A stretch of DNA of 64,000 nt from Pontivivens ytuae. GTDB taxonomy: Bacteria > Pseudomonadota > Alphaproteobacteria > Rhodobacterales > Rhodobacteraceae. The notes below the pieces were generated by a model. That model saw only the letters and a list, made by a program, of their open reading frames with translations. It was not told where the DNA came from and did no database searches. Below, piece by piece: positions 26,520 through 35,485 of this stretch. The position numbers were made by a program, and so were the translations under genes. Location of the stretch: assembly GCF_015679265.1 (NCBI RefSeq), contig NZ_CP064942.1, forward strand, positions 2,140,001-2,204,000. Direction: 5' to 3'. Position 1 is the stretch's first letter. Every line of letters starts with the position of its first letter.

Positions 26520-28093
26520 CCCTGCTGAGCGTCGAGGGCCTGTCGGTGCGCATCGGGGCGGCGGAGCTGCTGCACGATGTCTCGCTGCAGATGGCGGAGG
26601 GTGAGATCCTCGGCCTCGTCGGCGAGAGCGGATCGGGCAAGTCGATGACCGCGCTCGCCCTGATGCGCCTGCTGCCGCGGGGGGCGGAGGCGGCGGGCGG
26701 CGTCCGGCTGGGGGGCGAGGATCTGACCGCGCTCACCGAACGGCAGATGTGCGCGCGGCGCGGGCGCGAGCTCTCCATGGTGTTTCAGGAGCCGATGACG
26801 GCGCTCAATCCGCTGCACACGATCGGCGATCAGGTGGCGGAGACGGTTCGGCTGCACTCCCGCGCTTCGGTCCGGGAGGCGCGAGCGCGCGCGGCGGAGG
26901 TGCTGACGCGCGTCGGCCTCGGGCAGATCCCGCTGTCGCGCTATCCGCACGAGCTCTCCGGCGGGCAGCGGCAGCGGGTGGTGATCGCCTGCGCGATCGC
27001 GTTGCGCCCGAAGCTGCTGATCGCGGACGAGCCGACTACGGCGCTCGATGTGACGACGCAGGCGGGGATCCTCGACCTCTTGAAGCGGCTGGCGCGGGAG
27101 GACGGGATGGGCCTGATCTTGATCACCCACGACCTCGCCGTGGTCGCCGACATGGCGGATCGGATCGCGGTGATGAAGGACGGGCGGGTGGTGGAGAGTG
27201 GTGCCGCGGTTCGGGTGCTCACCGCGCCGACCCATGCCTATACGCGTGACCTGCTCGCCGCCTCCACCCACCAGCCGAAGCGCGCGCAGCGGCGGGAGCG
27301 CGAGGCGGTTCTGGAGGTCGAGAACGTGGTGCGCGACTATCCCGGCCCGCGCCGCCTGATCGGGCGCGCGCCGGGGCATCGGGCGGTGGACGGCGTGAGC
27401 TTCACCCTGCGCCGGGGGGAGAACCTGGGCCTCGTGGGGGAGAGCGGGTCTGGCAAGTCGACGCTCGCCCGCGCCATCCTGGGGCTGGAGCCGATGCAGG
27501 GCGGGTCGATCCGCCTCGGCGGCAACGAGATGGGCGTGGATGCGCCGCCATCGCTGCGGCGCCGCATCGGGGTGGTCTTCCAGGATCCGTTCGGCAGCTT
27601 CGATCCGCGCTGGCGGGTGGAGCGGCTGGTCGCCGAACCCTTCCACCTGCTCGACACGCCGCCGCCGCGGCGCCGGGCGGTGGAGGAGGTGCTGGAGAGT
27701 GTGGGGCTGCGCGCCTCGGACGCGGACAAACACATCCACGCCTTCTCCGGCGGGCAGCGGCAGAGGATCGCGATTGCCCGCGCGCTGCTGATCCGGCCCG
27801 ACGTGATCGTGCTGGACGAGGCGGTGAGTGCCCTCGACGTGCGGGTACGGGCTCGGATCCTCGACCTGCTCGCCGAGCTGTCGGAGCGGTTCGCGGTGAG
27901 CTTCCTCTTCATCTCCCACGACCTGAACGTGGTGCGGGCGATCTGCGACCGGGTGATGGTGATGCAGGCGGGCCGGATCGTGGAGCAGGGCGAGACGGAG
28001 GCGGTGTTTGCGGCGCCCGCGCATGACTATACGCGCCAGCTTCTGGCCGCCGCTCCCCACCTGCCCGCGGGGGCCGCAAGCGCGGCGGGCTGA
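26516..28093 (+). CDS. Peptide-type ABC transporter ATPase, fused DppD-DppF type
   Basis: 525-residue protein with two ATPase modules. Module 1 (about 1-265) has [20 protein letters not shown] and [11 protein letters not shown]. Module 2 (about 270-525) has a second [20 protein letters not shown] and [10 protein letters not shown]. In module 2 Walker B ends in DEAVSALD rather than DEPTSALD, which is frequent in DppF-type domains. The first module ends in the oligopeptide-specific extension ([12 protein letters not shown]). The start ATG overlaps the permease stop. Last gene of the transporter cluster; a repeat end (28128-28162) follows. Confidence 0.93.
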   Translation: MTLLSVEGLSVRIGAAELLHDVSLQMAEGEILGLVGESGSGKSMTALALMRLLPRGAEAAGGVRLGGEDLTALTERQMCARRGRELSMVFQEPMTALNPLHTIGDQVAETVRLHSRASVREARARAAEVLTRVGLGQIPLSRYPHELSGGQRQRVVIACAIALRPKLLIADEPTTALDVTTQAGILDLLKRLAREDGMGLILITHDLAVVADMADRIAVMKDGRVVESGAAVRVLTAPTHAYTRDLLAASTHQPKRAQRREREAVLEVENVVRDYPGPRRLIGRAPGHRAVDGVSFTLRRGENLGLVGESGSGKSTLARAILGLEPMQGGSIRLGGNEMGVDAPPSLRRRIGVVFQDPFGSFDPRWRVERLVAEPFHLLDTPPPRRRAVEEVLESVGLRASDADKHIHAFSGGQRQRIAIARALLIRPDVIVLDEAVSALDVRVRARILDLLAELSERFAVSFLFISHDLNVVRAICDRVMVMQAGRIVEQGETEAVFAAPAHDYTRQLLAAAPHLPAGAASAAG

Positions 28094-28127
28094 CGCCCGC
28101 GTGCGCGCGAGGGAGGCGAGGGGTGGC

Positions 28128-28162
28128 GCCTCCGGCGGGGATATTTGCCTCAAGGCAGAAGG
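28128..28162 (+). repeat. GGATATTTG-family repeat, left-end type (copy F)
   Basis: GCCTCCGGCGGGGATATTTG followed by CCTCAAGGCAGAAGG, directly before the stop of the convergent ABM gene. With copy G (right end, 28894-28967) it brackets the ABM/HxlR gene pair in the same left-right orientation as the ends of copy E. Confidence 0.7.
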
Positions 28163-28163
28163 A

Positions 28164-28454
28164 TCAGGCGATCCGGTCCATCTCGGCCAGCGTGAAGTTC
28201 GCCACCTTGCCCTCGGTCGCCGTCATGTAGGCGGCGAGGTGTGGTGCGTTCATGTGGGCCTGCCAGAGCTCCCGGCTCTCCCACGTCTCGTAGAACAGGA
28301 AGGTGCCCGGGGCGTCGTGGTCGATATGCAGGTCGTACTGCTTGCAGCCCGCCTCGGCGCGGGTGGGGGCGACGAGTTTCTCCAGCTCGGTGCGGATGAG
28401 ATCGGCGTGTCCGGGGGCCGCCTCGATCCGGGCGATGATGGTGAGGTCTGACAT
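28164..28454 (-). CDS. ABM-fold quinol monooxygenase-like small protein
   Basis: 96 residues of the antibiotic-biosynthesis-monooxygenase dimeric alpha/beta-barrel family (YgiN-like). LTIIARIEAAPGHADLIRTE opens the fold, CKQYDLHIDHDAPGTFLFYE forms the central strands, and WQAHMNAPHLAAYM contains the conserved His pair. Such proteins oxidise quinols or degrade small aromatic or haem compounds; the substrate here is unknown. AGGAGACACCG precedes the ATG. It is divergent from an HxlR regulator, a common arrangement for electrophile- or quinone-responsive pairs. Confidence 0.85.
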   Translation of the reverse strand: MSDLTIIARIEAAPGHADLIRTELEKLVAPTRAEAGCKQYDLHIDHDAPGTFLFYETWESRELWQAHMNAPHLAAYMTATEGKVANFTLAEMDRIA

Positions 28455-28560
28455 CGGTGTCTCCTGTCATGGATTGCGATGTCGTGGGGTGTAGAGGGGT
28501 CTTGTCTCGCGCGTAAGTATGCACAAATTCGGCCTATACCCACCGAAAGGATACTGTCTC

Positions 28561-28926
28561 ATGTCCCGCTTCGATCACTACGACTGCTCGCTCGGCTGCC
28601 CGGTGGAGGCGACGCTGGAGCTGATCGGCGGCAAGTGGAAGGGCGTGGTGCTCTACCACCTCATCGACGGCACCATGCGGTTCAACGAGCTGCATCGGGC
28701 CGCGGGGACCGTCACGCAGCGGGTGCTGACCAAGGCGCTGCGTGAGCTGGAGGCGGCTGGGCTGGTCTCCCGCACCGTTCATCCTGTGGTGCCGCCGCAT
28801 GTGGATTATGCGCTGACCGAGAAGGGGCGCACGCTAGTGCCGCTGCTCCTCGCCATGCGGGACTGGGGGCTGGAGCATGCGCTGCCCGCGCCCCCTTCCA
28901 CCTTGAACGAAAATATCCTCGCTTGA
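28561..28926 (+). CDS. HxlR-family transcriptional regulator with repeat-encoded C terminus
   Basis: 121-residue winged-helix regulator. [20 protein letters not shown] is the HxlR signature, including the two early cysteines that in some relatives sense electrophiles. The recognition part is [20 protein letters not shown] and the wing is [20 protein letters not shown]. The ATG at 28561 has GAAAGGA upstream; an earlier ATG at 28519 has no binding site. The last 11 residues ([11 protein letters not shown]) and the stop are encoded by the dispersed repeat at 28894-28967, so insertion of the repeat replaced the native end. It probably controls the divergent ABM gene. Confidence 0.88.
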   Translation: MSRFDHYDCSLGCPVEATLELIGGKWKGVVLYHLIDGTMRFNELHRAAGTVTQRVLTKALRELEAAGLVSRTVHPVVPPHVDYALTEKGRTLVPLLLAMRDWGLEHALPAPPSTLNENILA

Positions 28927-28967
28927 AGGCTTCGCCAAAGGCGAAGGAGCGAGGGCGAAACCGCATC
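28894..28967 (+). repeat. GGATATTTG-family repeat, right-end type (copy G), overlapping hxlR 3' end
   Basis: It begins CCTTCCACCTTGAACGAAAA, continues TATCCTCG, then has the hairpin CTTCGCC-AAA-GGCGAAG and GCGAAACCGCATCC. The first third is translated as the end of the HxlR protein, and the LysR gene stop lies at its far edge (28968). It may act as the shared transcription end of these convergent genes. Confidence 0.75.
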
Positions 28968-29855
28968 CTAGGCGAGCCGGGTCCGAAGGGCTTCGGTCAG
29001 CGCATCGGCGGCGCGGGTGATGCGGGCGGTGCGCAGGTCGTCCTCGTGCCGGATCAGGTGGAAGCTGCGGGTGAAGGCGATCTCCTCGGGCAGCAGGCGG
29101 ACGAGGTCCGACCGGCTTTCCGCCACGAAATCGGGCAGGACGCAGATCCCATGCCCCGCAACGGTCCATTCGAGCTGGATCGTCAGCGAGGTCGAGGCGA
29201 GCTGCGGCCGCAGGTCCGGGGCGATCAGGGGTGCGTAGTCGAGCTCCTTGTCGAAGATCATGTCGGCGATGTAGCCGATGAAGCGGTGCGCCTTGAGGTC
29301 GTCGCGGGTCGTTACCGGGTGGCGCTCCGCCAGCGTTTTCGCGGCATAAAGATGCAGGTCGTAATCCGCGACCCGCCGCACGCGGAGCCGCCCGGCGGTG
29401 GGCGGGGTCAGGGCGAGCGCGATGTCGGCCTCCCGCTGGCTGAGGGAGAAGACGCGCGGCAGCGCCACCAGCTCGACCCGCAGGTCGGGATGGGCGTCGG
29501 CCAGTGCCGCGCAGGCCTCGGCCAGGATGAAGCTCGCCACACCCTCGGGCGCGCCGATGCGCACGCTGCCCGACAGACGCTCCGACTGGCCCGCGACGCG
29601 ATCGGCGGCGCCGGTCGCCGCAGCCTCCATCGCCGCCGCCGGGCCGGTCAGCCGTCGCCCGGCTTCCGTCAGCGCATAGCCGCGCTGGGAGCGGTCGAAG
29701 AGGCGGGCGGCCAGCTTCGTCTCCAGCGCTGTCACCCGCCGCGCCACCGTCGCCGGATCGAGGCCGAGAGCCCTCCCCGCGCCCAGCAGCGTCCCGTGGC
29801 GCGAGAGTTCGAGAAAAACCCGCAGATCGTCCCAGTTTGGTTTCGGAGAGGCCAT
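28968..29855 (-). CDS. LysR-family transcriptional regulator
   Basis: 295 residues. The N-terminal winged helix reads NWDDLRVFLELSRHGTLLGA then GRALGLDPATVARRVTALE, followed by LAARLFDRSQRGYALTEAGR. An effector-binding domain (about 90-295) follows. The HTH text PATVARRVTALE resembles the subgroup that acts on neighbouring catabolic genes. It is divergent from mmsA with a 101-bp gap (29856-29956), so it probably regulates valine catabolism; this is inferred from position only. Confidence 0.9.
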   Translation of the reverse strand: MASPKPNWDDLRVFLELSRHGTLLGAGRALGLDPATVARRVTALETKLAARLFDRSQRGYALTEAGRRLTGPAAAMEAAATGAADRVAGQSERLSGSVRIGAPEGVASFILAEACAALADAHPDLRVELVALPRVFSLSQREADIALALTPPTAGRLRVRRVADYDLHLYAAKTLAERHPVTTRDDLKAHRFIGYIADMIFDKELDYAPLIAPDLRPQLASTSLTIQLEWTVAGHGICVLPDFVAESRSDLVRLLPEEIAFTRSFHLIRHEDDLRTARITRAADALTEALRTRLA

Positions 29856-29956
29856 AGCGCCATTTTGCAGATTTGCCGGATCGGTCTGAGGATTTATCGG
29901 TCGATCCCGCGAAAACGCAAGGGTAGGGTCACAGCCAAAGGTCTGGGGAGGCTGAC

Positions 29957-31456
29957 ATGGACGAGCTTTATCACTTCATCGACGGGCAGCGGGTAAAGGG
30001 CACGTCGGGCCGCTTCGCCGATGTGTTCAACCCGGCGACGGGCGAGGTTCAGGCGAAAGTGCCTCTCGCGGACGCCTCGGAGCTGGACAAGGCGGTGGCG
30101 GGGGCTGCGAAGGCGCAGATCGCCTGGGGCGCCACCAACCCGCAGCGTCGCGCGCGGGTGCTGATGGAGTTCGTCCGGTTGCTGCATCGGGACATGGACA
30201 AGCTGGCCGAGGCGCTGTCCCGCGAGCACGGCAAGACGATCCCCGATGCGAAGGGCGACGTGATCCGGGGGCTGGAGGTGGCGGAGTTCTGCCTCGGCGC
30301 GCCGCATCTGCTGAAGGGCGAGTACACGGATGGCGCCGGGCCGGGGATCGACATGTACTCGATGCGCCAGCCCATCGGCGTCGCCGCCGGGATCACCCCG
30401 TTCAACTTTCCCGCCATGATCCCGATGTGGAAGTTCTGCCCGGCGATCGCGGCGGGCAACGCCTTCATCCTCAAGCCCTCCGAGCGGGATCCCTCCGTGC
30501 CGCTGATGCTCGCCGAACTGATGCAGGAGGCGGGGCTGCCTGACGGCATTCTGCAGGTGGTGAACGGCGACAAGGAAGCCGTGGACGCGATCCTGGATCA
30601 CGAAGGGATCGGCGCGGTGGGCTTCGTCGGTTCCACGCCGATTGCCGCGTATATCTACGAGCGCGGCTGTGCGAACGGGAAGCGGGTGCAGTGCTTCGGT
30701 GGCGCGAAGAACCACATGATCATCATGCCTGATGCCGACATGGACCAGGCCGCCGATGCGCTGGTCGGTGCAGGTTATGGTGCTGCGGGCGAGCGCTGCA
30801 TGGCGATCTCCGTCGCCGTGCCCGTGGGCGATGAGACCGCCGACCGGCTGATCGAGAAGCTGGCGCCCAAGGTCGAGGCGCTGAAGATCGGGCCCTACAC
30901 GGGCGGCGATGATGTGGATTTCGGTCCTCTGGTGACGGCAGAGGCAAAGCAGAGGGTTGCGGGCCTCGTTGAGTCCGGTGTCGAGCAGGGGGCGAAGTTG
31001 GTCGTCGATGGGCGCGGCTTCAACATGCAGGGGTACGAGGACGGGTTCTTCTTCGGCGCATGCCTCTTCGATCATGTCACCAAAGACATGGACATCTACC
31101 GGCAGGAGATCTTTGGCCCCGTCCTCTCCACCGTGCGGGCGCAGAGCTATGACGAGGCGCTGGGCCTCGCCATGGACCACGAATACGGCAACGGTGTCGC
31201 GATCTTCACGCGAGACGGCGACGCGGCGCGAGACTTCGCCTCGCGGATCAATGTGGGTATGGTCGGGATCAACGTGCCGATCCCGGTGCCGCTGGCATAC
31301 CATACGTTCGGCGGCTGGAAGAAGTCGGCCTTCGGTGATCTGAACCAGCACGGGCCGGATGCCTTCCGCTTCTACACCAAGACCAAAACGGTCACCGCCC
31401 GCTGGCCCTCCGGCATCAAGGACGGCGCGGAGTTCGTCATCCCGACGATGAAGTGA
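29957..31456 (+). CDS. mmsA: Methylmalonate-semialdehyde dehydrogenase (CoA-acylating)
   Basis: Last step of valine catabolism: methylmalonate semialdehyde plus CoA and NAD+ to propionyl-CoA. 499 residues of the aldehyde dehydrogenase superfamily. The MmsA-specific regions are visible: QPIGVAAGITPFNFPAMIPM, KPSERDPSVPLMLAEL, and the nucleophile region GAAGERCMAISVAVPVG with the catalytic Cys. IFGPVLSTVRA and the end KTVTARWPSG are also typical. GGGGAGG precedes the ATG. The next valine genes begin only after a 2.7-kb interruption (31477-34045) on the opposite strand. Confidence 0.96.
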   Translation: MDELYHFIDGQRVKGTSGRFADVFNPATGEVQAKVPLADASELDKAVAGAAKAQIAWGATNPQRRARVLMEFVRLLHRDMDKLAEALSREHGKTIPDAKGDVIRGLEVAEFCLGAPHLLKGEYTDGAGPGIDMYSMRQPIGVAAGITPFNFPAMIPMWKFCPAIAAGNAFILKPSERDPSVPLMLAELMQEAGLPDGILQVVNGDKEAVDAILDHEGIGAVGFVGSTPIAAYIYERGCANGKRVQCFGGAKNHMIIMPDADMDQAADALVGAGYGAAGERCMAISVAVPVGDETADRLIEKLAPKVEALKIGPYTGGDDVDFGPLVTAEAKQRVAGLVESGVEQGAKLVVDGRGFNMQGYEDGFFFGACLFDHVTKDMDIYRQEIFGPVLSTVRAQSYDEALGLAMDHEYGNGVAIFTRDGDAARDFASRINVGMVGINVPIPVPLAYHTFGGWKKSAFGDLNQHGPDAFRFYTKTKTVTARWPSGIKDGAEFVIPTMK

Positions 31457-31476
31457 GACGGCGGGCGAGCCAGGGA

Positions 31477-32553
31477 TCAGCCGATATGATCGCGCTTGGA
31501 GCGGGTGGAGTAATGCCGGCTCGACATCCCGAACGCGGCTCGAAGCCGCCCCGACGCGTTGCCGAACGAATAGATCGCCGCCGCCAGCGCAGGGCGTCCT
31601 TTCCAGGTGGCAGAGACGACCTGCAGGCAGCCGCGGAGGCCCCGCTCGACGGCGCGCCGAATGCTCGTGAAGCGCTTTCGGTTCAGGCGTTGCGCGGTGA
31701 CGGTCGCCTGATCTCTGCTGCGGCGGTAGTAATACGCTGGCGACAGTCTTCGGCCAGGGAGCCGGTCGTGAACGATGACACTCGGCACCCACCCAATGCG
31801 TCCGCCCTGCTCCCGCATCGCCGTGGAAAAGACCGTGTCAGATCCGTCGGCATCTCGCAGGCTTTCATCGAAGCGCAGGCCCCGTTCACGAACCTTCGAC
31901 AGCCGTGCACACCAGTTATTCGTGTAGGCGTCGAGCCTGCCATCCCAGCCATCCCGCGACGCGGCCGCGCGCGTGGCGTTTCGCTCGGAAAGCTGCCTTC
32001 GCCCATCCAACAGAACAGCGCGCTGCATTGGCGTCAGCGCATCACCGGTCGCTTCGAGTTGCAGCGGCCCACCTGCAAGATCGGGTTCACGCGTCTGCAT
32101 TGCGGAAGTCAGTTCCAGGAGCCAGTCAGGCTCGACCCGCTCGTCGTCGTCGACAAAGGCAAGCAGATCCATGTCGAGGCCCAGCGCCAGATCGACGACC
32201 TTGTTTTGCGCAGAAGGGATGCCGAGTTGCGGTTCGATGTCATACACAACATGCCAGTCGCCGCTGTCCGCAAAGCGTTCGAGGATCTCTGTAACAGACT
32301 TCCTCTCGTCGTTCTCCACGACGACGAAGATGAGGTCGTGTGACGTCATGCTGTGCAGTTCGGACAAACTGGCGAGAAGCACGCGCAACATGTCCGGGCG
32401 CCGCTGGGTTATGATGCCGACCGCAATGCGAAGGCTGGACTGCGCCTTGCGTGATGTAGCGCGGTCTTTTGCGCCGGGCATTTCTCCGACGCGGGCTCGT
32501 GCGCGTCGCAGGTCAAGAGGCGTCGCGCCTGCGCTCGGCCGTTCATGCAGCAA
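31477..32553 (-). CDS. Family 2 glycosyltransferase (succinoglycan ExoM-like)
   Basis: 358-residue GT-A glycosyltransferase. The core starts at about residue 40 (RIAVGIITQRRPDMLRVLLA). A VDDDERVEPDWL motif near 130 supplies the DxD-type metal/nucleotide-sugar site. ISSAQN-type text (LGIPSAQNKVVDLAL) and WCARLSKVRERGLRFDESL match ExoM-like family members in exopolysaccharide assembly. The start is a TTG at 32553 with AGGGGA upstream; an in-frame ATG near residue 25 is an alternative. Codon and base use are less GC-rich than the flanking valine genes. It pairs with the ligase-like gene upstream on the same strand. Confidence 0.82.
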   Translation of the reverse strand: MLHERPSAGATPLDLRRARARVGEMPGAKDRATSRKAQSSLRIAVGIITQRRPDMLRVLLASLSELHSMTSHDLIFVVVENDERKSVTEILERFADSGDWHVVYDIEPQLGIPSAQNKVVDLALGLDMDLLAFVDDDERVEPDWLLELTSAMQTREPDLAGGPLQLEATGDALTPMQRAVLLDGRRQLSERNATRAAASRDGWDGRLDAYTNNWCARLSKVRERGLRFDESLRDADGSDTVFSTAMREQGGRIGWVPSVIVHDRLPGRRLSPAYYYRRSRDQATVTAQRLNRKRFTSIRRAVERGLRGCLQVVSATWKGRPALAAAIYSFGNASGRLRAAFGMSSRHYSTRSKRDHIG

Positions 32554-32806
32554 GGTGTCGTCCCCTCAGACCTTCTGTCTCGGCGCTAACACGGCGTACC
32601 ACCTAAAGGTGACAAGCCCATACATCGATCAACTTCCAGCTTCTCAAGCCAATATCCGGTGCAACTGCGATGCAACGCCAAACTCTGAGACAACTCGGGG
32701 GAATGTTTCAAATTTGAGAAATCTCAAATGGTTATGTAATGCTAGAAACGCGAGCGCCGCGGAGGATCACACGTCGACGGGTGCACGGTGTTTGGCAGTG
32801 ACTGAC
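32554..32806 (-). promoter_or_regulatory. AT-rich intergenic region with palindrome
   Basis: 253 bp between the ligase-like and glycosyltransferase genes, clearly richer in A+T than its surroundings. It contains a perfect inverted repeat ATTTGAGA-AA-TCTCAAAT at 32712-32729, which looks like a regulator operator or a short hairpin. No gene is seen. The glycosyltransferase promoter is probably here. Confidence 0.4.
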
Positions 32807-34045
32807 CTACTCAGTCGGGTCGGTTCTCCCCTTGCGCCCGTCTGCGACAACCATCGCAAGAAGCGCTGTGAAGGTGACCATATAGGTCGCGACGATGAAG
32901 CCGCGGTAAAACAGGATCGTCGTCATGCCATTGAGACCGATTACGGCAACAAGAGCGATCACCGGCCAGGCGGCGCGCAGACCGTAGCGCCGCAGCAGCA
33001 CGAGCGGCGGTCCGAACAGGAAAACCAGACCCGAAAGCAGCGCCGCGATACCACCGCCCATCAGCCAGCTCAGGTAGAGGTTGTGGAGGTGGTGAATGCT
33101 CGAACCGAACTCCTCGATAACGATGTAGCGCTCGTTCTCGAAGCCACGGCCCTGCAGCCAGTACTCAGGCATCAATGCGATAGCCTGCGTCCAGGTTTCG
33201 AAGCGGCCCAGTTCGGCCTCTCCGGACTGACTCAGGTCAGCGGTCTGGGCGATCTCGACAAGCTTGCCAATACGGTCTCCCAGGTTGCATCCGGTCGCAG
33301 CGTCGAGCAACAGCGCGGCCGTCACACCGGCTGCGATCGTCGCACCAATGGCAACCAAGTGCCGCCAGCGATCCGACCCGCCAAGCAGAAAGGCTGCGGC
33401 CGGAAACATCAGCATCTGGATCAACAGGATGGTTCGCGCGCCACTGAAAGCACCTGCCGACAGACTGCAGATGAACACCAGACCGTAGAGGCATGCGATC
33501 TCGCGCCGTGCGCCCGCAATCCATCGTCCAAAGAGCGCAAGTACGATTGCCGTCATCCAGATCGGCGGATAGAGCGGGTTTCTGTTGAATGCCTCTACGC
33601 GGCAGCCCTGATTGCCGAAGCCAAAGATGTAGAAAGCGGCCAGAACTACAAAACATGTGACAACACCCCATCCGAGTATTACCGGCCATCGTGTCGTCTC
33701 GCGTGCAAGAAGGGGAACGCTCAAGAGCAGGAGGCCGGAGAGCAGAAATCTGATGAACTCACCTTCTCCGTCTTTGACCGGATAGTCGGGCGAGAGCGTT
33801 GGAAACGCGGCCATATTGATCGCGTAAAGCGCCAGATATTGCAGAACCATCGCATGAACGATCCAAAGCTCGCGCTGCGCAGCGATGGTGGTGCGCGCGT
33901 ACCAGAGCATCGGCAGGATCGCGAAGGGGAGCGCGGCAAGCGTAAAAGCATCTTCGTGGATGGCGCTGACAGAGACAAGGGCAGCGAAGATGGCGCTTGT
34001 CCAGAAGAGGAATGGTTTCGATCCGGCGTCGGCGGATGTGGTCAT
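32807..34045 (-). CDS. O-antigen ligase/polymerase-like membrane protein (Wzy/WaaL type)
   Basis: 412 residues with about ten to twelve membrane spans. Near residue 310, SSIHHLHNLYLSWLMGGG matches the periplasmic histidine-containing motif of the Wzy_C/O-antigen-ligase superfamily, preceded by a long loop with GRFETWTQAIALMPEYWLQG. Such proteins polymerise or ligate polysaccharide repeat units. Together with the downstream glycosyltransferase it suggests a small exopolysaccharide or capsule module. Base composition is lower in GC than the neighbours. The start is an ATG at 34045; the short 3' neighbour region holds a weak ATACA/TGTAT repeat (34103-34117). Confidence 0.82.
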   Translation of the reverse strand: MTTSADAGSKPFLFWTSAIFAALVSVSAIHEDAFTLAALPFAILPMLWYARTTIAAQRELWIVHAMVLQYLALYAINMAAFPTLSPDYPVKDGEGEFIRFLLSGLLLLSVPLLARETTRWPVILGWGVVTCFVVLAAFYIFGFGNQGCRVEAFNRNPLYPPIWMTAIVLALFGRWIAGARREIACLYGLVFICSLSAGAFSGARTILLIQMLMFPAAAFLLGGSDRWRHLVAIGATIAAGVTAALLLDAATGCNLGDRIGKLVEIAQTADLSQSGEAELGRFETWTQAIALMPEYWLQGRGFENERYIVIEEFGSSIHHLHNLYLSWLMGGGIAALLSGLVFLFGPPLVLLRRYGLRAAWPVIALVAVIGLNGMTTILFYRGFIVATYMVTFTALLAMVVADGRKGRTDPTE

Positions 34046-34170
34046 CTACAGATCTCTAGAAAACGAAGTGGTGGATGAGATGGGCCTGCTCCTCGCATCA
34101 CATACAGGAAATGTATAGAGACATGCCGCTTCCGCTATCCGAATGTGTCTCGATTGCAATGAGGTAGAGC

Positions 34171-35319
34171 ATGGATTTCGCGTTGAGCGACGAACAGCAG
34201 GCGATCCTCGAAATGGCCTCGGATTTCGGGCGCGATCGGCTGGGTCCGATGGCGGCGGAGGCGGAGCATGCCGGGATTGATCGGGCCGTGCTGGCAGAGG
34301 TCGGGGCGCTCGGCATGGGGGCGATCTATGCGGGTGAGGCGCATGGGGGATCGGGGCTCAGCCGGCTCGACGCCGCGCTGATCTTCGAGGGGCTTTCGCT
34401 GGGGGACCCGAGCGTGGCGGCCTTCATCTCGATCCACAACATGTGCTGCTGGATGGCGGATGCCTTCGCCTCGGATGAACTGCGGGCAGAAGTCGTGCCG
34501 GGGCTGGCGGCGTTCGAGACGGTGGCGAGCTACTGCCTGACCGAGCCGGGCAGTGGGTCGGATGCGGCCGCGTTGAAGACCTCTGCCCAACGCGACGGCG
34601 ACGATTACGTACTGAACGGGACCAAGGCGTTCATCTCGGGCGGAGACTTTTCCGACTGGTACGTCGTGATGTGCCGAACCGGGGAGGCGGGGCCGAAGGG
34701 CATCTCCACGCTGCTGGTACCGAAGGACGCGCCGGGGCTCAGCTTCGGCGGACAGGAGCGGAAAATGGGCTGGAAGGCGCAGCCGACCGCGCAGGTCCAG
34801 TTCGACGATTGCCGCGTGCCGGTGCGCTATCGCGTCGGCGCCGAGGGTGATGGGTTCCGTTTTGCGATGAAGGGGCTCGACGGCGGGCGGCTCAACATCG
34901 CGGCCTGTTCGCTTGGCGGGGCGCAGGGGGCGCTGACAAAGACGCTGACCTATATGGGCGAGCGCAAGGCGTTCGGGGAGACGCTGGACCGGTTCCAGGC
35001 GCTCCAGTTCCGGGTGGCCGATGCGGAGACGGCGTTGCAGGCCGCGCGGATCTTCCTGCGGCAGGCGGCCTGGAAGCTCGACCGGGGGGAGCCCGATGCG
35101 ACGCAAGCCTGCGCGATGGCGAAGCGTTTCGTGACGGATGCGGCTTTCGACGTGGCGAACGATTGCCTCCAGCTCCACGGGGGCTATGGCTACCTGGAGG
35201 ATTACGGCATCGAGAAGATCGTGAGGGACTTGCGCGTGCACCAGATCCTGGAAGGGACGAACGAGATCATGCGCCTGATCGTGGCGCGCAAGCTACTGGC
35301 GGATCGGGGGAACGGGTGA
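34171..35319 (+). CDS. Acyl-CoA dehydrogenase, probably isobutyryl-CoA dehydrogenase
   Basis: 382-residue flavoprotein oxidising an acyl-CoA to the 2-enoyl-CoA and passing electrons to ETF. Family motifs are YCLTEPGSGSDAAAL, NGTKAFISGGDFSDWYVVM and the C-terminal HGGYGYLEDYGIEKIVRDLR. LEGTNEIMRLIVARKLL contains the Glu of EGTNEI, the usual catalytic-base position in short-chain members. It is followed by 3-hydroxyisobutyryl-CoA hydrolase and mmsB genes, which makes isobutyryl-CoA the likely substrate. The start ATG has GAGGTAG upstream. Confidence 0.9.
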   Translation: MDFALSDEQQAILEMASDFGRDRLGPMAAEAEHAGIDRAVLAEVGALGMGAIYAGEAHGGSGLSRLDAALIFEGLSLGDPSVAAFISIHNMCCWMADAFASDELRAEVVPGLAAFETVASYCLTEPGSGSDAAALKTSAQRDGDDYVLNGTKAFISGGDFSDWYVVMCRTGEAGPKGISTLLVPKDAPGLSFGGQERKMGWKAQPTAQVQFDDCRVPVRYRVGAEGDGFRFAMKGLDGGRLNIAACSLGGAQGALTKTLTYMGERKAFGETLDRFQALQFRVADAETALQAARIFLRQAAWKLDRGEPDATQACAMAKRFVTDAAFDVANDCLQLHGGYGYLEDYGIEKIVRDLRVHQILEGTNEIMRLIVARKLLADRGNG

Positions 35320-35371
35320 TGCTGATGCGGGCCGGATCAGTTCAAACGGCCGGGCAGAAGGCCCGGCCTGC

Positions 35372-35421
35372 GCCCGACCTCCCCCCCGGGAGGGCGCATT
35401 CGCACCCACCCGAGGTCGGGC
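35372..35421. repeat. Palindromic intergenic repeat
   Basis: GCCCGACCTC (35372-35381) and GAGGTCGGGC (35412-35421) are perfect inverted arms. The inner part has CCCCCGGGAGGG. A further GGCCGGGC/GCCCGGCC-type hairpin lies just before (35348-35367). It occupies the 166-bp gap between the acyl-CoA dehydrogenase and hydrolase genes; no gene is seen there. Confidence 0.6.
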
Positions 35422-35485
35422 TCCGGCCTCAGGACGGTGGGCTGGTGCGGGATGACATGCCGCTCCGTTTCGAGGATGTGCGCCG

